From assembly GCF_009755225.1 (NCBI RefSeq), contig NZ_WQKZ01000001.1:1240001-1304000 (forward strand): a stretch of DNA of 64,000 nucleotides. The letters are read 5' to 3'. Below, piece by piece: positions 9,601 through 16,725 of this stretch (positions are counted from its first letter, which is position 1; every line of letters starts with the position of its first letter). This DNA is from Hymenobacter ginkgonis. Its GTDB lineage: Bacteria; Bacteroidota; Bacteroidia; Cytophagales; Hymenobacteraceae. Below the pieces are notes generated by a model. That model saw nothing but the letters and a program-made list of their open reading frames with translations, made no database searches and had not been told where the DNA came from. The position numbers were made by a program, and so were the translations under genes.

Positions 9601-10190
9601 CGGCCCTGGTTGCGGCGCAAAATATCGTCGAGCAGCGTGAGCACGGCGGCCGGGTCCTGGGTGGCACAGGGGCCCGGCTGGTCGGGTGGGGTAGGGGCGC
9701 GCAGCCACCACGCCGTGTTGAGGACTACCAGCGTGTGCTGGGCATCGAGCCGCAATTCCACGGGGTCGGGGCAGCGGCTGTCGGGCAGCAGCGCATCGGG
9801 GCGGCCGGCGGGGGTAGCCAGCAGCCGGGCCGCCTGGGCATCGCCTTCCGGCCCATCGGCCCCACCGGGCACGATAACCAGCCGGCCCGGAAAGGCGCGC
9901 AGCTGCGCCAGCAGCGCCGCCGAAACTTGCCCCTTTCCCTCATCAGTTAGCAGGCGAGCGCCCAGGCGGTCATCGAGCAGCACCAGCGTACTATGCCCGC
10001 CGAGCGGGGCCGCCTGCGCCACCACCGCGTGCAGGGTTTGCATGAGCTCAGTCGGCCCCCGGCTACGCCCCCCCACTACGAATACCGTGCAGGCCGGGCT
10101 GCTGGCCGACTGGGCATGGGCTGCCACGGGCCACCCGGCCAGCAGGCCGGCCCCCAGCAGCAGCGCTCGCCATAAGTAAGCGTATCTCAT
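6636..10190 (-). CDS. Outer-membrane barrel protein with degenerate phosphoesterase and kinase-like domains
   Basis: 1184 residues with a signal peptide ending AHAQ at 27. Residues about 34-265 align by eye with the metallophosphoesterase module found at the front of similar Bacteroidetes proteins, but metal motifs are lost: the GDN position reads LDDR (72-75), PGNHD reads PGGAD (108-112) and the HH position reads GQQS (203-206). A middle region (about 390-620) has a Gly-rich KRGGG (396-400), LADWDRHDDQW (548-558) and PRDRDQ (576-581), resembling the D-x-x-R-H and DxD patterns of atypical kinases such as CotH, HipA or Fam20; that assignment is inference. The C-terminal part is an Omp85/surface-antigen-like beta barrel ending in aromatic GFFF. 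It may be anchored in the outer membrane with a non-catalytic phosphoesterase domain. Confidence 0.8.
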   Translation of the reverse strand: MRYAYLWRALLLGAGLLAGWPVAAHAQSASSPACTVFVVGGRSRGPTELMQTLHAVVAQAAPLGGHSTLVLLDDRLGARLLTDEGKGQVSAALLAQLRAFPGRLVIVPGGADGPEGDAQAARLLATPAGRPDALLPDSRCPDPVELRLDAQHTLVVLNTAWWLRAPTPPDQPGPCATQDPAAVLTLLDDILRRNQGRQVLLVGQQSLALAHRRLPLLPNPRYELLRTSLRSVLEKYPGLTYVSAQGARQARYDEEHALHYLLSGPAAPHAPPADVLATPAKAAYHGFTRLEYTAHGQVRATYWVPDAEHPDGQSVVAERHWRTPDLAPVPAADTFAVARARPQPPVVAVVPASTHYQAGRFRQWLQGPNYRREWQQPIAVPVLDLSTAQGGLTPLKRGGGLQTQSLRLRAASGQEFVLRSIEKNTNGSVPDFLHHTLAAALVQDQISAAHPYAALLVPPLAEAAGVGHTNPQLVLVPDDPRLGIYRREFAGSLALLETREPAPPRSFSGRPERKYYSTPDVLTQLQADPRNRVDQRAVLRARLLDIVLADWDRHDDQWRWLAYPRPGGGKLFRAVPRDRDQALFVNQGFLPHRARVEYLLPRIQGFDYEFQNVNSFNFNARYFDRSFLTQLSRADWQALADSVQASLTDNVLAAGLRQWPDSIYRLSGPTVLAKLQAHRTHLPAWADQYYRFLAHAVEVVGSDGPEEFEVLRQDDAHTQVTVYELSKTGQRGAVRYQRTFQTDETQEIRLYGQGGADVFALRGEVQHGPVVRVVGGEGADTLRDASRVRSGRRRVTAYDAPAGLAIAARGPDTKTRLSARPEVNQYDRQAFKYAFAGPLYPWSYNVDDGLFVGLGLLLKRPGFRKLPWAATHQVTANVALRTGAFSFGYEGNFAQVVGPFDLQVRAAVQAPNYVRNFYGLGNNTALVPDEPTSAAYYRVRFRNLAVAALLRRQLSARSIVFGGPVYQGVDVEDQPGRILDQNPDPRLRPDKLFEAKQYLGARLGYEFASLHARAELPQGVAGQAELLAQRPLTASARPLTQLSASLAMYRSFRFPLRLTLATRFGGTFNLSEDYEFFQAATLGGLANLRGFGRTRFAGRQSAYNNTEVRLQVARIRSYLLPATFGLLAFHDVGRVWVPGETSHLWHRGYGPGLWLAPTPQVVLAAMYGISAEGRLPLIRLGFFF

Positions 10191-10253
10191 GGTCTGTAGA
10201 AGGAGTATTTAAATTTAATGCTAAGTAGCTACTAGTCATTAAGCTTGGCTCGC

Positions 10254-11174
10254 CTATTCATTTTCTGGCTCCGGGGCTACTTCGTAGAGGCGGTGCAAGC
10301 CCTTTTTGCCTTTGAGCGGGGCCAAAAAGCCCTGCCGCACCACTAGGCTCGGGCCGGCTGCTTCCACCACGGCTTCCGACACTAGAAAGTAGGTGCCGTA
10401 CTCTTTATTAGCGCTTTCGATGCGGGCCGCCACGTTCACCGTGTCGCCGATGGTCGCCAGCTTGCGGAAGCCATTGCCGCCGATATGGCCCACCACGGCC
10501 TCGCCATAGTGCAGCCCGATGCGCACGTGAAAAGCGCAGCCATACATCTGCTTGAGGTAGGGGTTTAGCTGCTCGACGCCGCGCAGCATGGCCTGGCCCG
10601 CCGCCAGCGCATCGGGCACGGCCGTGGCGGGGTGGCTCAGGCCAAACACCACCATCAGCCCATCGCCGATAAAGTCGCTGATGTGGCCGTGGTGGGCGGC
10701 CACGATTTCGCTCATCACACCAAAGTAGCGGTTTAGAATATGAATGACATCGTAGGGCGGCAGCTGGTCGGCCAGCACGGTATAGTCCTGGATATCTGAA
10801 AACAAGATGGCAACCTGTTGCAGCTGGCCCAGTTGCTGGCCGGGGTGCTGTAGCTCCTGCGCCGCCAGCTCCAGGTCGAGCGTATCGAGAATGGGGCGCG
10901 AAAAACGCACGTCGCCGCCGGCCACGGTGGTTTGGCAGGCCAGGCGCACGGCGGGGGGTAGGCGCAGGCGGTCGGCCAGGGCCTGCTCAGGGGCATTGCG
11001 GGGCGAGCAGTACGCCAAGCCATCCAGCACCTGCACCCGGCACGTCGAGCACACGGCCTGGCCGCCGCAGGCGTGCGCGTGCGGAATGCCCTGCCGCAGC
11101 GTGGCCGCCAAGATGGTTTCGCCGGGGGCGATGGTTAGCGTGCGGTCGTCGGGCAACGCGTAGAGATGGGGCAT
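10254..11174 (-). CDS. 2Fe-2S ferredoxin fused to class III nucleotide cyclase
   Basis: 306 residues from the ATG at 11174; a longer frame to 11309 adds sequence unlike a domain. Residues 1-95 form a ferredoxin with cluster ligands C36, C42, C45 and C80 (C-x5-C-x2-C pattern). Residues about 118-300 form an adenylate/guanylate cyclase catalytic domain: metal Asp D127 in FSDIQDYT and D171 in FIGDG, with the transition-state Asn/Arg in VNVAARIES. The protein has no membrane segment. A redox-controlled cyclic nucleotide signal is a reasonable reading. D167 sits where many adenylate cyclases have the base-selecting Lys, so the product nucleotide is uncertain. A Crp/Fnr-family regulator lies 2.3 kb away but no link is shown. 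Confidence 0.85.
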   Translation of the reverse strand: MPHLYALPDDRTLTIAPGETILAATLRQGIPHAHACGGQAVCSTCRVQVLDGLAYCSPRNAPEQALADRLRLPPAVRLACQTTVAGGDVRFSRPILDTLDLELAAQELQHPGQQLGQLQQVAILFSDIQDYTVLADQLPPYDVIHILNRYFGVMSEIVAAHHGHISDFIGDGLMVVFGLSHPATAVPDALAAGQAMLRGVEQLNPYLKQMYGCAFHVRIGLHYGEAVVGHIGGNGFRKLATIGDTVNVAARIESANKEYGTYFLVSEAVVEAAGPSLVVRQGFLAPLKGKKGLHRLYEVAPEPENE

Positions 11175-11310
11175 AGCAGGCAACGGACATTCAACCGGCA
11201 AGATGCAAAGGGGTAAGTTAGCCCGCTCATAAGCCCTGCTAAAAGACAAGAAAATGCCACCCGCACAGGCGGCTGTTTGGCAGGCAATCGAGGACCTACG
11301 GCTACCCATT

Positions 11311-11354
11311 AAAACTAAAACCGCACCCTAAGCTTGTCATAGCTCAGGGTGCGG
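11311..11354 (-). terminator. Rho-independent terminator after NTF2-like gene
   Basis: Perfect 9 bp arms CCGCACCCT (11321-11329) and AGGGTGCGG (11346-11354), extended by AGC/GCT. On the minus strand the stem is followed by TTTTAGTTTT, so it ends transcripts coming from the gene at 11401-11838. Confidence 0.85.
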
Positions 11355-11400
11355 TAGGGGGGTAGCATCGCGTGCGTAAGCTGCTGGCCGCCACGTTTGC

Positions 11401-11838
11401 CTATTGCTGCAAGGCTGCGGCGAGATTGCCCAGCACGCCTAGCTGCGCAAAAATGACGGTAGCGGCCGTGTAGCAATGGAAGGACTTCACCTTGCCGTTT
11501 TCCAGATGGAAAACGTCGCAGCAGGGCGCGTGCATTTCCTTGCCGGTGGCCGCAAGGGTGCCCATTGGCAAGGCTAGCGGCCCCCGGTGCGTGCCATTCA
11601 GCGACAGCTCTACCGTTACCACATCGCCGGCCACGTAGAGGTTGTACAATTTGCGGTGCATATCGGGGAAGGCGGTCGCGTAAATCTCCACGGGGCGAGC
11701 CAGCTCTTCCCCATAATACTTCTGCCCGGCCGATACAGCGTAGAAATAGCCGTCTTCGGTAAACAAAGACGCGAACTGCTGGGCATCTTGGGTTTCAGCC
11801 ACTTGGTAGAGCGCGCGGATTATTTCTTCGTTCGTCAT
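11401..11838 (-). CDS. NTF2-like/SnoaL-like protein 1
   Basis: 145 residues with the NTF2-like fold signature: an N-terminal helix (MTNEEIIRALYQVAETQD), LFTEDGYFYAVS, a FPDMHRKLYNLYVAGDVVTVELSLNGTHRG strand pair and CCDVFHLENGKVKSFHCYT. SnoaL-like members include polyketide cyclases, isomerases and many uncharacterised small enzymes, so substrate is unknown. It lies 86 bp downstream of the pirin gene on the same strand and is followed by a terminator, so the two probably form an operon driven by the Crp/Fnr-type promoter at 12729-12773. Confidence 0.8.
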   Translation of the reverse strand: MTNEEIIRALYQVAETQDAQQFASLFTEDGYFYAVSAGQKYYGEELARPVEIYATAFPDMHRKLYNLYVAGDVVTVELSLNGTHRGPLALPMGTLAATGKEMHAPCCDVFHLENGKVKSFHCYTAATVIFAQLGVLGNLAAALQQ

Positions 11839-11924
11839 GAGTGGTTGATTTTTAAGGGATTGGAAAGTGATGCGAGCTATCGGATAGAAGTAGCTTTCTT
11901 GCGGGTCGGGTAGAGACTGGTTAC

Positions 11925-12635
11925 TCAGGCCCGCCTGGGTACATCGAGCAGCAACACAGTGGCGGGGCTACTGGCTTCTAGGTGCAACGCGTCTGGTTCC
12001 CAGCTTCCTAGGCCATCGTAGACGCCCAGCCGTTGCCCGTCAAGCAACACCTCGCCCTGTAGCACCAGCGCATACACGCCATTGCCGGCTGCTTTGGGCT
12101 GGTAGGTGAGCGCAGTGCCAGCAATGAGCGTAGCCAGGTGTAGCCAGGCCTGTTGGCGCAGGTGCACGCCGGGCTCACCTTCGTGGGGCGAGGCTATTTG
12201 TACCAGGTGGTTGGGCAAGGACGCAATCGCCTGCTGTTCGTAGCGCGGGGTGGCATCGGGCTGGTTGGTGGTCAGCCAGATTTGCAGAAAATGCACAGGG
12301 TCGTGCGGACTGTGGTTTTTTTCGCTGTGGCTAATGCCGGTGCCAGCACTCATCACCTGCACTTCGCCGGCCCGAATCACGGCCCGGTGGCCGAGCGAAT
12401 CCTCGTGCTCCAGCGCGCCCGCCAGGGGTAGGGTGATAATCTCCATATTCTGGTGCGGATGCCGGCCGAAGCCCCGGCCCCCCGCCACCGTATCGTCGTT
12501 GAGAATGCGCAGCGCCCCAAATGCCTGCCGATTGGGGTCGTAGCTGCCACCTGTATTGAAGCTGCGGTAAGCATCGAGCCAGCCCAAATCAGCGTGTAGG
12601 CGGGTAGCAGCCGGATGGAAAATGGGGAAAGTCAT
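11925..12635 (-). CDS. Pirin family bicupin protein
   Basis: 236 residues. The pirin/YhhW-type bicupin is recognised by FNTGGSYDP, GFGRHPHQNMEIITLPL and SAGTGISHSEKN. The predicted metal ligands H59, H61, H103 and E105 are all present. Family members include quercetin 2,3-dioxygenase-like enzymes and redox-linked regulators; the substrate here is unknown. The gene has a 94-nt leader preceded by an ACCTTTG box and a TTGATAAATGTCAA palindrome, the same arrangement seen before two plus-strand genes nearby. Confidence 0.9.
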   Translation of the reverse strand: MTFPIFHPAATRLHADLGWLDAYRSFNTGGSYDPNRQAFGALRILNDDTVAGGRGFGRHPHQNMEIITLPLAGALEHEDSLGHRAVIRAGEVQVMSAGTGISHSEKNHSPHDPVHFLQIWLTTNQPDATPRYEQQAIASLPNHLVQIASPHEGEPGVHLRQQAWLHLATLIAGTALTYQPKAAGNGVYALVLQGEVLLDGQRLGVYDGLGSWEPDALHLEASSPATVLLLDVPRRA

Positions 12636-12728
12636 AAATTAGTAGGTTGAATAAAAGCCAAGCGCTAGGGGCAAGTATCCGCTAGGTATGGTGGCGTGAA
12701 CCCCCAATTGTGGGCTCGACTAACAGCA

Positions 12729-12773
12729 CAAAGGTGCAGCCCGGCCTGGGGCTGCACCTTTGACATTTATCAA
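12729..12773 (-). promoter_or_regulatory. Crp/Fnr-type operator and promoter of pirin gene
   Basis: Read on the minus strand: TTGATAAATGTCAA (12773-12760), exactly 24 bp, then ACCTTTG (12735-12729), followed by TGC. If ACCTTTG is the -7 element, the palindrome centres near -41.5, the class II activator position. Same geometry as the two sites below. A G-C-rich inverted repeat (GGTGCAGCC...GGGCTGCACC) fills the spacer here only. Confidence 0.75.
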
Positions 12774-12880
12774 GAAATCGGTGGCGACTAGCTGGTTGCT
12801 GCTGCGGACTTCAGCTTGCGAGTTCGTCACTGTTTATAAGATAGTTAACTCGAATTGCTTGCCATTTTTCAAGCTGTTTT
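12774..12880. other. Intergenic core between divergent regulon promoters
   Basis: About 107 bp lying between the two divergent operator sites. It is AT-rich, with no reading frame or RNA gene visible. With the flanking promoters and leaders it makes up the 380 bp gap between pirin and the second NTF2-like gene. Confidence 0.5.
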
Positions 12881-12925
12881 TTGATAAATGTCAATGGAGC
12901 AGGGTTGGACGGAGCGGGACCTTTG
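12881..12925 (+). promoter_or_regulatory. Crp/Fnr-type operator and promoter of NTF2-like gene 2
   Basis: TTGATAAATGTCAA (12881-12894), a 24 bp spacer beginning TGGAGC and ending GCGGG, then ACCTTTG (12919-12925) followed by TGC. The 14 bp palindrome has TTGAT/GTCAA half-sites separated by 4 bp. The start codon follows 91 bp downstream of the box. Confidence 0.8.
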
Positions 12926-13015
12926 TGCCGTCGGAACGGCCCGCCTGCGTGAGGCCAACGACCTACTTAGTCACTCACCTTCCTGAAATCAACTTCATAA
13001 CCGACTTTCTCACCT

Positions 13016-13378
13016 ATGACGACAGAAGAAATAACGGCGCTACTGACGCGCCACATTAGTATCCTCAATAATCTGGATAAGACCGCGCGTACCCCAGCCA
13101 TTGCCGAGGTTTACGCCGACGACCTCATATTCATCGACCCGCACCAAGAAACTACTGGCAGCGAGCACTTTGATGCTTTTTTGCAGGGCCTACACCAGAA
13201 ATTTCCCGGTGCCGTTTTTCAGCTAGCGCAGCCGATGGACATTCACCACCAAATTGCCCGCATCAACTGGAATTTTGGCCCGCCCGCTAACCCAACCGCC
13301 GTGACGGGGCAGGATACGGTGGTGCTGGCCGATGGGAAGATTCAGGCGCTTTACGTCTTCCTCAACCAAGCCGGGTAA
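13016..13378 (+). CDS. NTF2-like/SnoaL-like protein 2
   Basis: 120 residues from ATG 13016. Features of the NTF2-like fold: MTTEEITALLTRHISILNNLD, IAEVYADDLIFIDPHQETTG, GLHQKFPGAVFQL and TGQDTVVLADGKIQALYVFL. Similar small proteins act as SnoaL-like isomerases or are uncharacterised. It has its own Crp/Fnr-type promoter at 12881-12925 and precedes the regulator gene by 89 bp. It is the second NTF2-like member of the putative regulon; substrate unknown. Confidence 0.8.
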   Translation: MTTEEITALLTRHISILNNLDKTARTPAIAEVYADDLIFIDPHQETTGSEHFDAFLQGLHQKFPGAVFQLAQPMDIHHQIARINWNFGPPANPTAVTGQDTVVLADGKIQALYVFLNQAG

Positions 13379-13429
13379 TAGCGCAGACTTTCCGTCTGTG
13401 CTACGGTGTTTTTTACCCGCAAAAACGCT

Positions 13430-13464
13430 TTCCTTTGCACGGTATTGTTATCCCGACACCGTGC
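13430..13464 (+). promoter_or_regulatory. Putative promoter and start-site hairpin of Crp/Fnr gene
   Basis: TTCCTTTG (13430-13437) matches TAnnTTTG with one change and could be a -7 box. It overlaps a 7 bp inverted repeat, GCACGGT (13437-13443) and ACCGTGC (13458-13464), that ends 3 bp before the ATG at 13468 and could fold over the ribosome-binding region. No TTGAY palindrome is present, so the regulator may not activate itself. Confidence 0.45.
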
Positions 13465-13467
13465 GGC

Positions 13468-14040
13468 ATGTTTGAGCTTTTTGAGAAATATCTGCGGAGC
13501 CGAGCGGCCTTCACGGACGGCGAAATGCAGCAGCTTGAGGCCGTGAGCGTGGTCAAAAAGCTGCGCAAGCGCCAATATCTATTGCAGGCAGGCGACGTGT
13601 GGGTGTACAATGCCTTCGTGGCCAGCGGCTGCCTTCGCACCTACACCGTCGATGCCAAAGGAGCCGAGCACATTCTGAACTTCGCCATCGAAAACTGGTG
13701 GACCGGCGACCGCCAAAGCCTGACCTCGGGCCAGCCCTCGCGCTTCAACATCGACGCGATTGAGGATACCACGGTCGTCCTCATCAAAAACGAGGAGTTT
13801 GAGCGCCTGCGCCAAGCTATTCCGACGCTGAACGAGCTGGTCAACGACATTCTGCACCGCAGTTTTCTGGCTTCGCAAATCCGCATTCACGCGGCCATCA
13901 GCTATTCGGCCGAGGAAAAATACCGGCAATTTCTGACGCAGTTTCCGGCTTTTGCCCTGCGCATTCCCCAGCACATGGTGGCCTCCTACCTAGGCATGAC
14001 CACCGAAACCCTGAGCCGCATCCGACGCAACCTCGTGTAA
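13468..14040 (+). CDS. Crp/Fnr family transcriptional regulator
   Basis: 190 residues from ATG 13468; the frame extends upstream to a TTG inside the probable promoter. An N-terminal cyclic-nucleotide-binding-like beta roll (about 20-120: YLLQAGDVWVYNAFVASGCLRTY) is followed by a dimerisation helix and a helix-turn-helix (about 165-187: IPQHMVASYLGMTTETLSRIRR). The recognition helix ETLSR (E180, S183, R184) closely matches the ETISR of FNR, whose half-site is TTGAT. There are no FNR-type cluster cysteines at the N-terminus, so the signal is not obvious. It sits between two operator-bearing promoters and is the natural candidate to bind the TTGAY-N4-RTCAA sites at 12760, 12881 and 14150. Confidence 0.9.
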   Translation: MFELFEKYLRSRAAFTDGEMQQLEAVSVVKKLRKRQYLLQAGDVWVYNAFVASGCLRTYTVDAKGAEHILNFAIENWWTGDRQSLTSGQPSRFNIDAIEDTTVVLIKNEEFERLRQAIPTLNELVNDILHRSFLASQIRIHAAISYSAEEKYRQFLTQFPAFALRIPQHMVASYLGMTTETLSRIRRNLV

Positions 14041-14149
14041 GGAGCCGCTTCCGGCGTACGCCGTGTGAACTGGCAAAGAAAAATTACTGACAAAATTCAA
14101 GCAGTCAGTATAATAAGTGCAGGCTACTGCTATTTATTAACGCTTTTTT

Positions 14150-14194
14150 TTGACAAATGTCAATGGAGCGAGGGTAAGCAGCGCGGGACCTTTG
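14150..14194 (+). promoter_or_regulatory. Crp/Fnr-type operator and promoter of SDR gene
   Basis: TTGACAAATGTCAA (14150-14163), a 24 bp spacer beginning TGGAGC and ending GCGGG, then ACCTTTG (14188-14194) and TAC. The palindrome is TTGAC-N4-GTCAA with perfectly matching half-sites. The ATG follows 97 bp downstream of the box. Confidence 0.8.
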
Positions 14195-14290
14195 TACGGT
14201 CAAGTGAGGCGCGCCAGGTGGCAGTCTCTTCACTTCAAGCCCGGCGAAAATCGCCCCGCCACTTATCCAAATTATAGTTCTTGTTTTAAC

Positions 14291-15049
14291 ATGAGCACCT
14301 CCCAAAAATTAGCTGGTAAAGTAGCCCTCATCACGGGCGGCACCACGGGCATCGGTCTAGCCACGGCCCTGCGCTTTGTAGCCGAAGGGGCCTACGTGTA
14401 CATCACCGGTCGCCGCCAGGCCGAGCTCGATGCCGCCGTGCAGCAGCTCGGCCCCAACGCCAAAGGCATCCGCAGCGACGTAACCAGCCAGGCCGACCTC
14501 GACCTACTCTTCGACACGATTAAGGCCGAAAAAGGCCAGCTCGACGTGCTGTTCACCAACGCGGGCGGCGGCGAGTTTGCGGCGCTGGGCGGCATCACCG
14601 AAGCACACTACGATAACACGTTTAACCTGAACGTGAAAGCCACGCTTTTTACGGTGCAAAAGGCCTTGCCCGTGCTGCGCGACGGGGCTTCGATTATCCT
14701 GATGGCTTCTATCGTAGCCTCTACGGGCCCGGAAAACTTCAGCGTGTACAGCGCCTCTAAGGCAGCCGTGCGCTCCTTTGCCCGCACCTGGGCGGCCGAC
14801 CTCAAAGGCCGTAAAATCCGCGTCAACGCCGTCAGCCCCGGCCCCATCGACACGCCCGGCCTAAGCGGCTTGGGTGCCGATGCCGCCCAAGCCGAGCAAA
14901 TCAAGGCCTACCTGGCTAGCACCGTGCCGCTGGGCCGCCTGGGCTCGCCCGATGAAATCGGCAAAGCCGTCGTGTTCCTGGCCTCCGACGACAGCAGCTT
15001 CGTAACGGGCACCGAATTGTTTGTCGATGGGGGCACGGCGCAGGTATAG
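14291..15049 (+). CDS. SDR family NAD(P)-dependent oxidoreductase
   Basis: 252 residues from ATG 14291; an upstream in-frame ATG at 14150 lies in the operator and is not plausible. Classical short-chain dehydrogenase: cofactor motif TGGTTGIG (15-22), NAGG near 90-93, catalytic S140, Y153 and K157 (YSASK), and the C-terminal [16 protein letters not shown]41 and R42 after the second beta strand favour NADP(H), which is inference. Substrate unknown. It is the last member of the putative Crp/Fnr regulon and ends at the terminator at 15076. Confidence 0.92.
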   Translation: MSTSQKLAGKVALITGGTTGIGLATALRFVAEGAYVYITGRRQAELDAAVQQLGPNAKGIRSDVTSQADLDLLFDTIKAEKGQLDVLFTNAGGGEFAALGGITEAHYDNTFNLNVKATLFTVQKALPVLRDGASIILMASIVASTGPENFSVYSASKAAVRSFARTWAADLKGRKIRVNAVSPGPIDTPGLSGLGADAAQAEQIKAYLASTVPLGRLGSPDEIGKAVVFLASDDSSFVTGTELFVDGGTAQV

Positions 15050-15075
15050 GGCTTAAGCCCAATTTATTAGGTTTG

Positions 15076-15107
15076 GAAGCCGGTTCATTCGAGCCGGCTT
15101 CTTTTCT
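15076..15107 (+). terminator. Terminator after SDR gene
   Basis: Arms GAAGCCGG (15076-15083) and CCGGCTTC (15094-15101) followed by TTTTCTTC. Confidence 0.8.
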
Positions 15108-15318
15108 TCATGGAGGGGCAGCAAGGAGCTCGGCCGCGCCCGGCGAGTACTGGGTGTGGCGCTACCCCCACCAGGAAATGGCCGATTACTAAAAGGCGGC
15201 CGCCCCTATATCCGAAGCTGCGACTGGGAGCAATAGCTGTCAGAATGACGGTAAATTGTTGGCGGCTAACTATTTGCCTGCACTTGGCAGGCGTGTAGCC
15301 GCTTTAAGGTTTACTATC

Positions 15319-16275
15319 ATGGATTCTTATTCGCAAATCGTTATTTCGGCCGTGGCAACGGCCAAGGATTCAGTTGTTAAAATTGATGTTCGCAAAAAGG
15401 ATAAGCAACAAAAACTAGTCCCAGCAGGCTCGGGCTCCGGTTTTTTATTTTCTACCGACGGTTTTGTCTTCACCAATAGCCACGTCGTGCACGGGGCCGA
15501 GGACATTCGCCTCACCTTCGCCGATGGCACCGACTACCCGGCCACGCTGGTCGGCGAAGACCCCGATTCAGACCTGGCTCTGCTCCAAACCCCGGCGACG
15601 GGGCACCCCGCCGCCCGGCTCGGCGACTCGTCGGCGCTGCAAATCGGCCAGCTTGTCATTGCCATCGGCAATCCGTATGGCTTTCAGCACACCGTCACGA
15701 GCGGCGTGGTGAGTGCCTTGGGCCGCACGCTCCGCACCGAAACCGGCCGCCTCATCGACAACATCGTGCAAACCGACGCGGCCCTGAACCCCGGCAATTC
15801 GGGCGGCCCGCTCATTGATGCCGACGGGCAGGTGGTGGGCGTGAATACGGCCACCATCCGGGGCGCGCAGGGGCTGTGCTTTGCTATCGGCATCAATACG
15901 GCTACGGCCATTTTGCCGGCGCTGCTGCGTGAGGGCCGGGTGCGGCGCGGCTACCTGGGCCTAAGCACCCAGCAAGTAGACTTGCACCCGCGCGTAGTGG
16001 GTTTTCACCAACTACCCACGCGCCAAGCGCTATTTGTGGTGGGGGTAGAGGCCGGCTCGCCCGCCGCCAAAGCGGGCTTGCGTGAGGGCGATTTTGTCAT
16101 CGCCTTTGCCGACCAGCCCGTAGCCAGCGCCGACGACCTGTTTCGGCTGCTCACGCAAGAGAAAATCGGCGCTTTTCAGTTTCTAACGGTACTCCGCAAC
16201 CAGCAAAAGCTTGAGTTGCGCATCACGCCTATCGAGAACGGGGCCGCCCGAGCACATCTCGCTAAAGCAGCATAA
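15319..16275 (+). CDS. HtrA/Deg-like serine protease with PDZ domain
   Basis: 318 residues from ATG 15319. Trypsin-like S1C protease with intact catalytic triad H55 (TNSHVVHG), D85 (DPDSDLALLQ) and S161 (NPGNSGGPLID). One PDZ domain follows (about 215-300: VVGVEAGSPAAKAGLREGDFVIAF). Unlike typical DegP or DegQ there is no signal peptide, and only one PDZ, so the protein appears cytoplasmic, similar to short HtrA-like proteases. It is a single gene with its own upstream region. Confidence 0.88.
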   Translation: MDSYSQIVISAVATAKDSVVKIDVRKKDKQQKLVPAGSGSGFLFSTDGFVFTNSHVVHGAEDIRLTFADGTDYPATLVGEDPDSDLALLQTPATGHPAARLGDSSALQIGQLVIAIGNPYGFQHTVTSGVVSALGRTLRTETGRLIDNIVQTDAALNPGNSGGPLIDADGQVVGVNTATIRGAQGLCFAIGINTATAILPALLREGRVRRGYLGLSTQQVDLHPRVVGFHQLPTRQALFVVGVEAGSPAAKAGLREGDFVIAFADQPVASADDLFRLLTQEKIGAFQFLTVLRNQQKLELRITPIENGAARAHLAKAA

Positions 16276-16682
16276 TACAGCTTGGTATTCTGGACATAGT
16301 AGAATTTAAGGAGGGTTCCCTTCATTTCCTACAGTACCTGCTAGCTTACTTTTTCTTGTAAAACGTCGTAGCAGCTTGGAAAATATTGATTTTGTTGCCG
16401 TTTGTATTGAGAAAAATACCGGCGTTGTTTACCAAGATGTTCAACTGGCCCTAGTGCTGGGCGAAGTTGCTAGCAAGGCTAGCCTGAGAAACGGGCGTTT
16501 GGTTAGAAAGTACTGGAAAGAAAGCGCTTTATATGGTCCTGGCTGTTGCAGAGCCTGCTAAGTGAGAGTCGAGAAGTACTAGGGGTTCTAAAAGGCGCAC
16601 CTTGTTCAAGCAACCCTACCCCTAATATTATGCTAGTCCAGACGATGACTTCGGGTTATATAAAGATGTGGTAAACAAATAG
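16276..16682. other. Intergenic region before tetR
   Basis: About 400 bp without a convincing gene. A 61-codon plus-strand frame at 16376-16561 has no recognisable domain, ends in a Cys-rich tail and lacks a clear ribosome-binding site; it may be chance or a decayed remnant. Confidence 0.4.
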
Positions 16683-16696
16683 ACAGACTTGTCTGT
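16683..16696 (+). promoter_or_regulatory. Putative TetR operator
   Basis: ACAGAC-TT-GTCTGT, 6 bp arms around 2 bp, 29 bp before the tetR ATG. TetR/AcrR operators commonly take this palindromic form close to the regulator's own start, so autoregulation of the operon is likely. Confidence 0.65.
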
Positions 16697-16725
16697 ATTT
16701 TGGCAATAGCTATTATCTTCACCAC

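Noticed and set aside
16376..16561. 61-codon plus-strand frame between htrA and tetR
   Set aside because: No domain, no clear ribosome-binding site and weak codon pattern.
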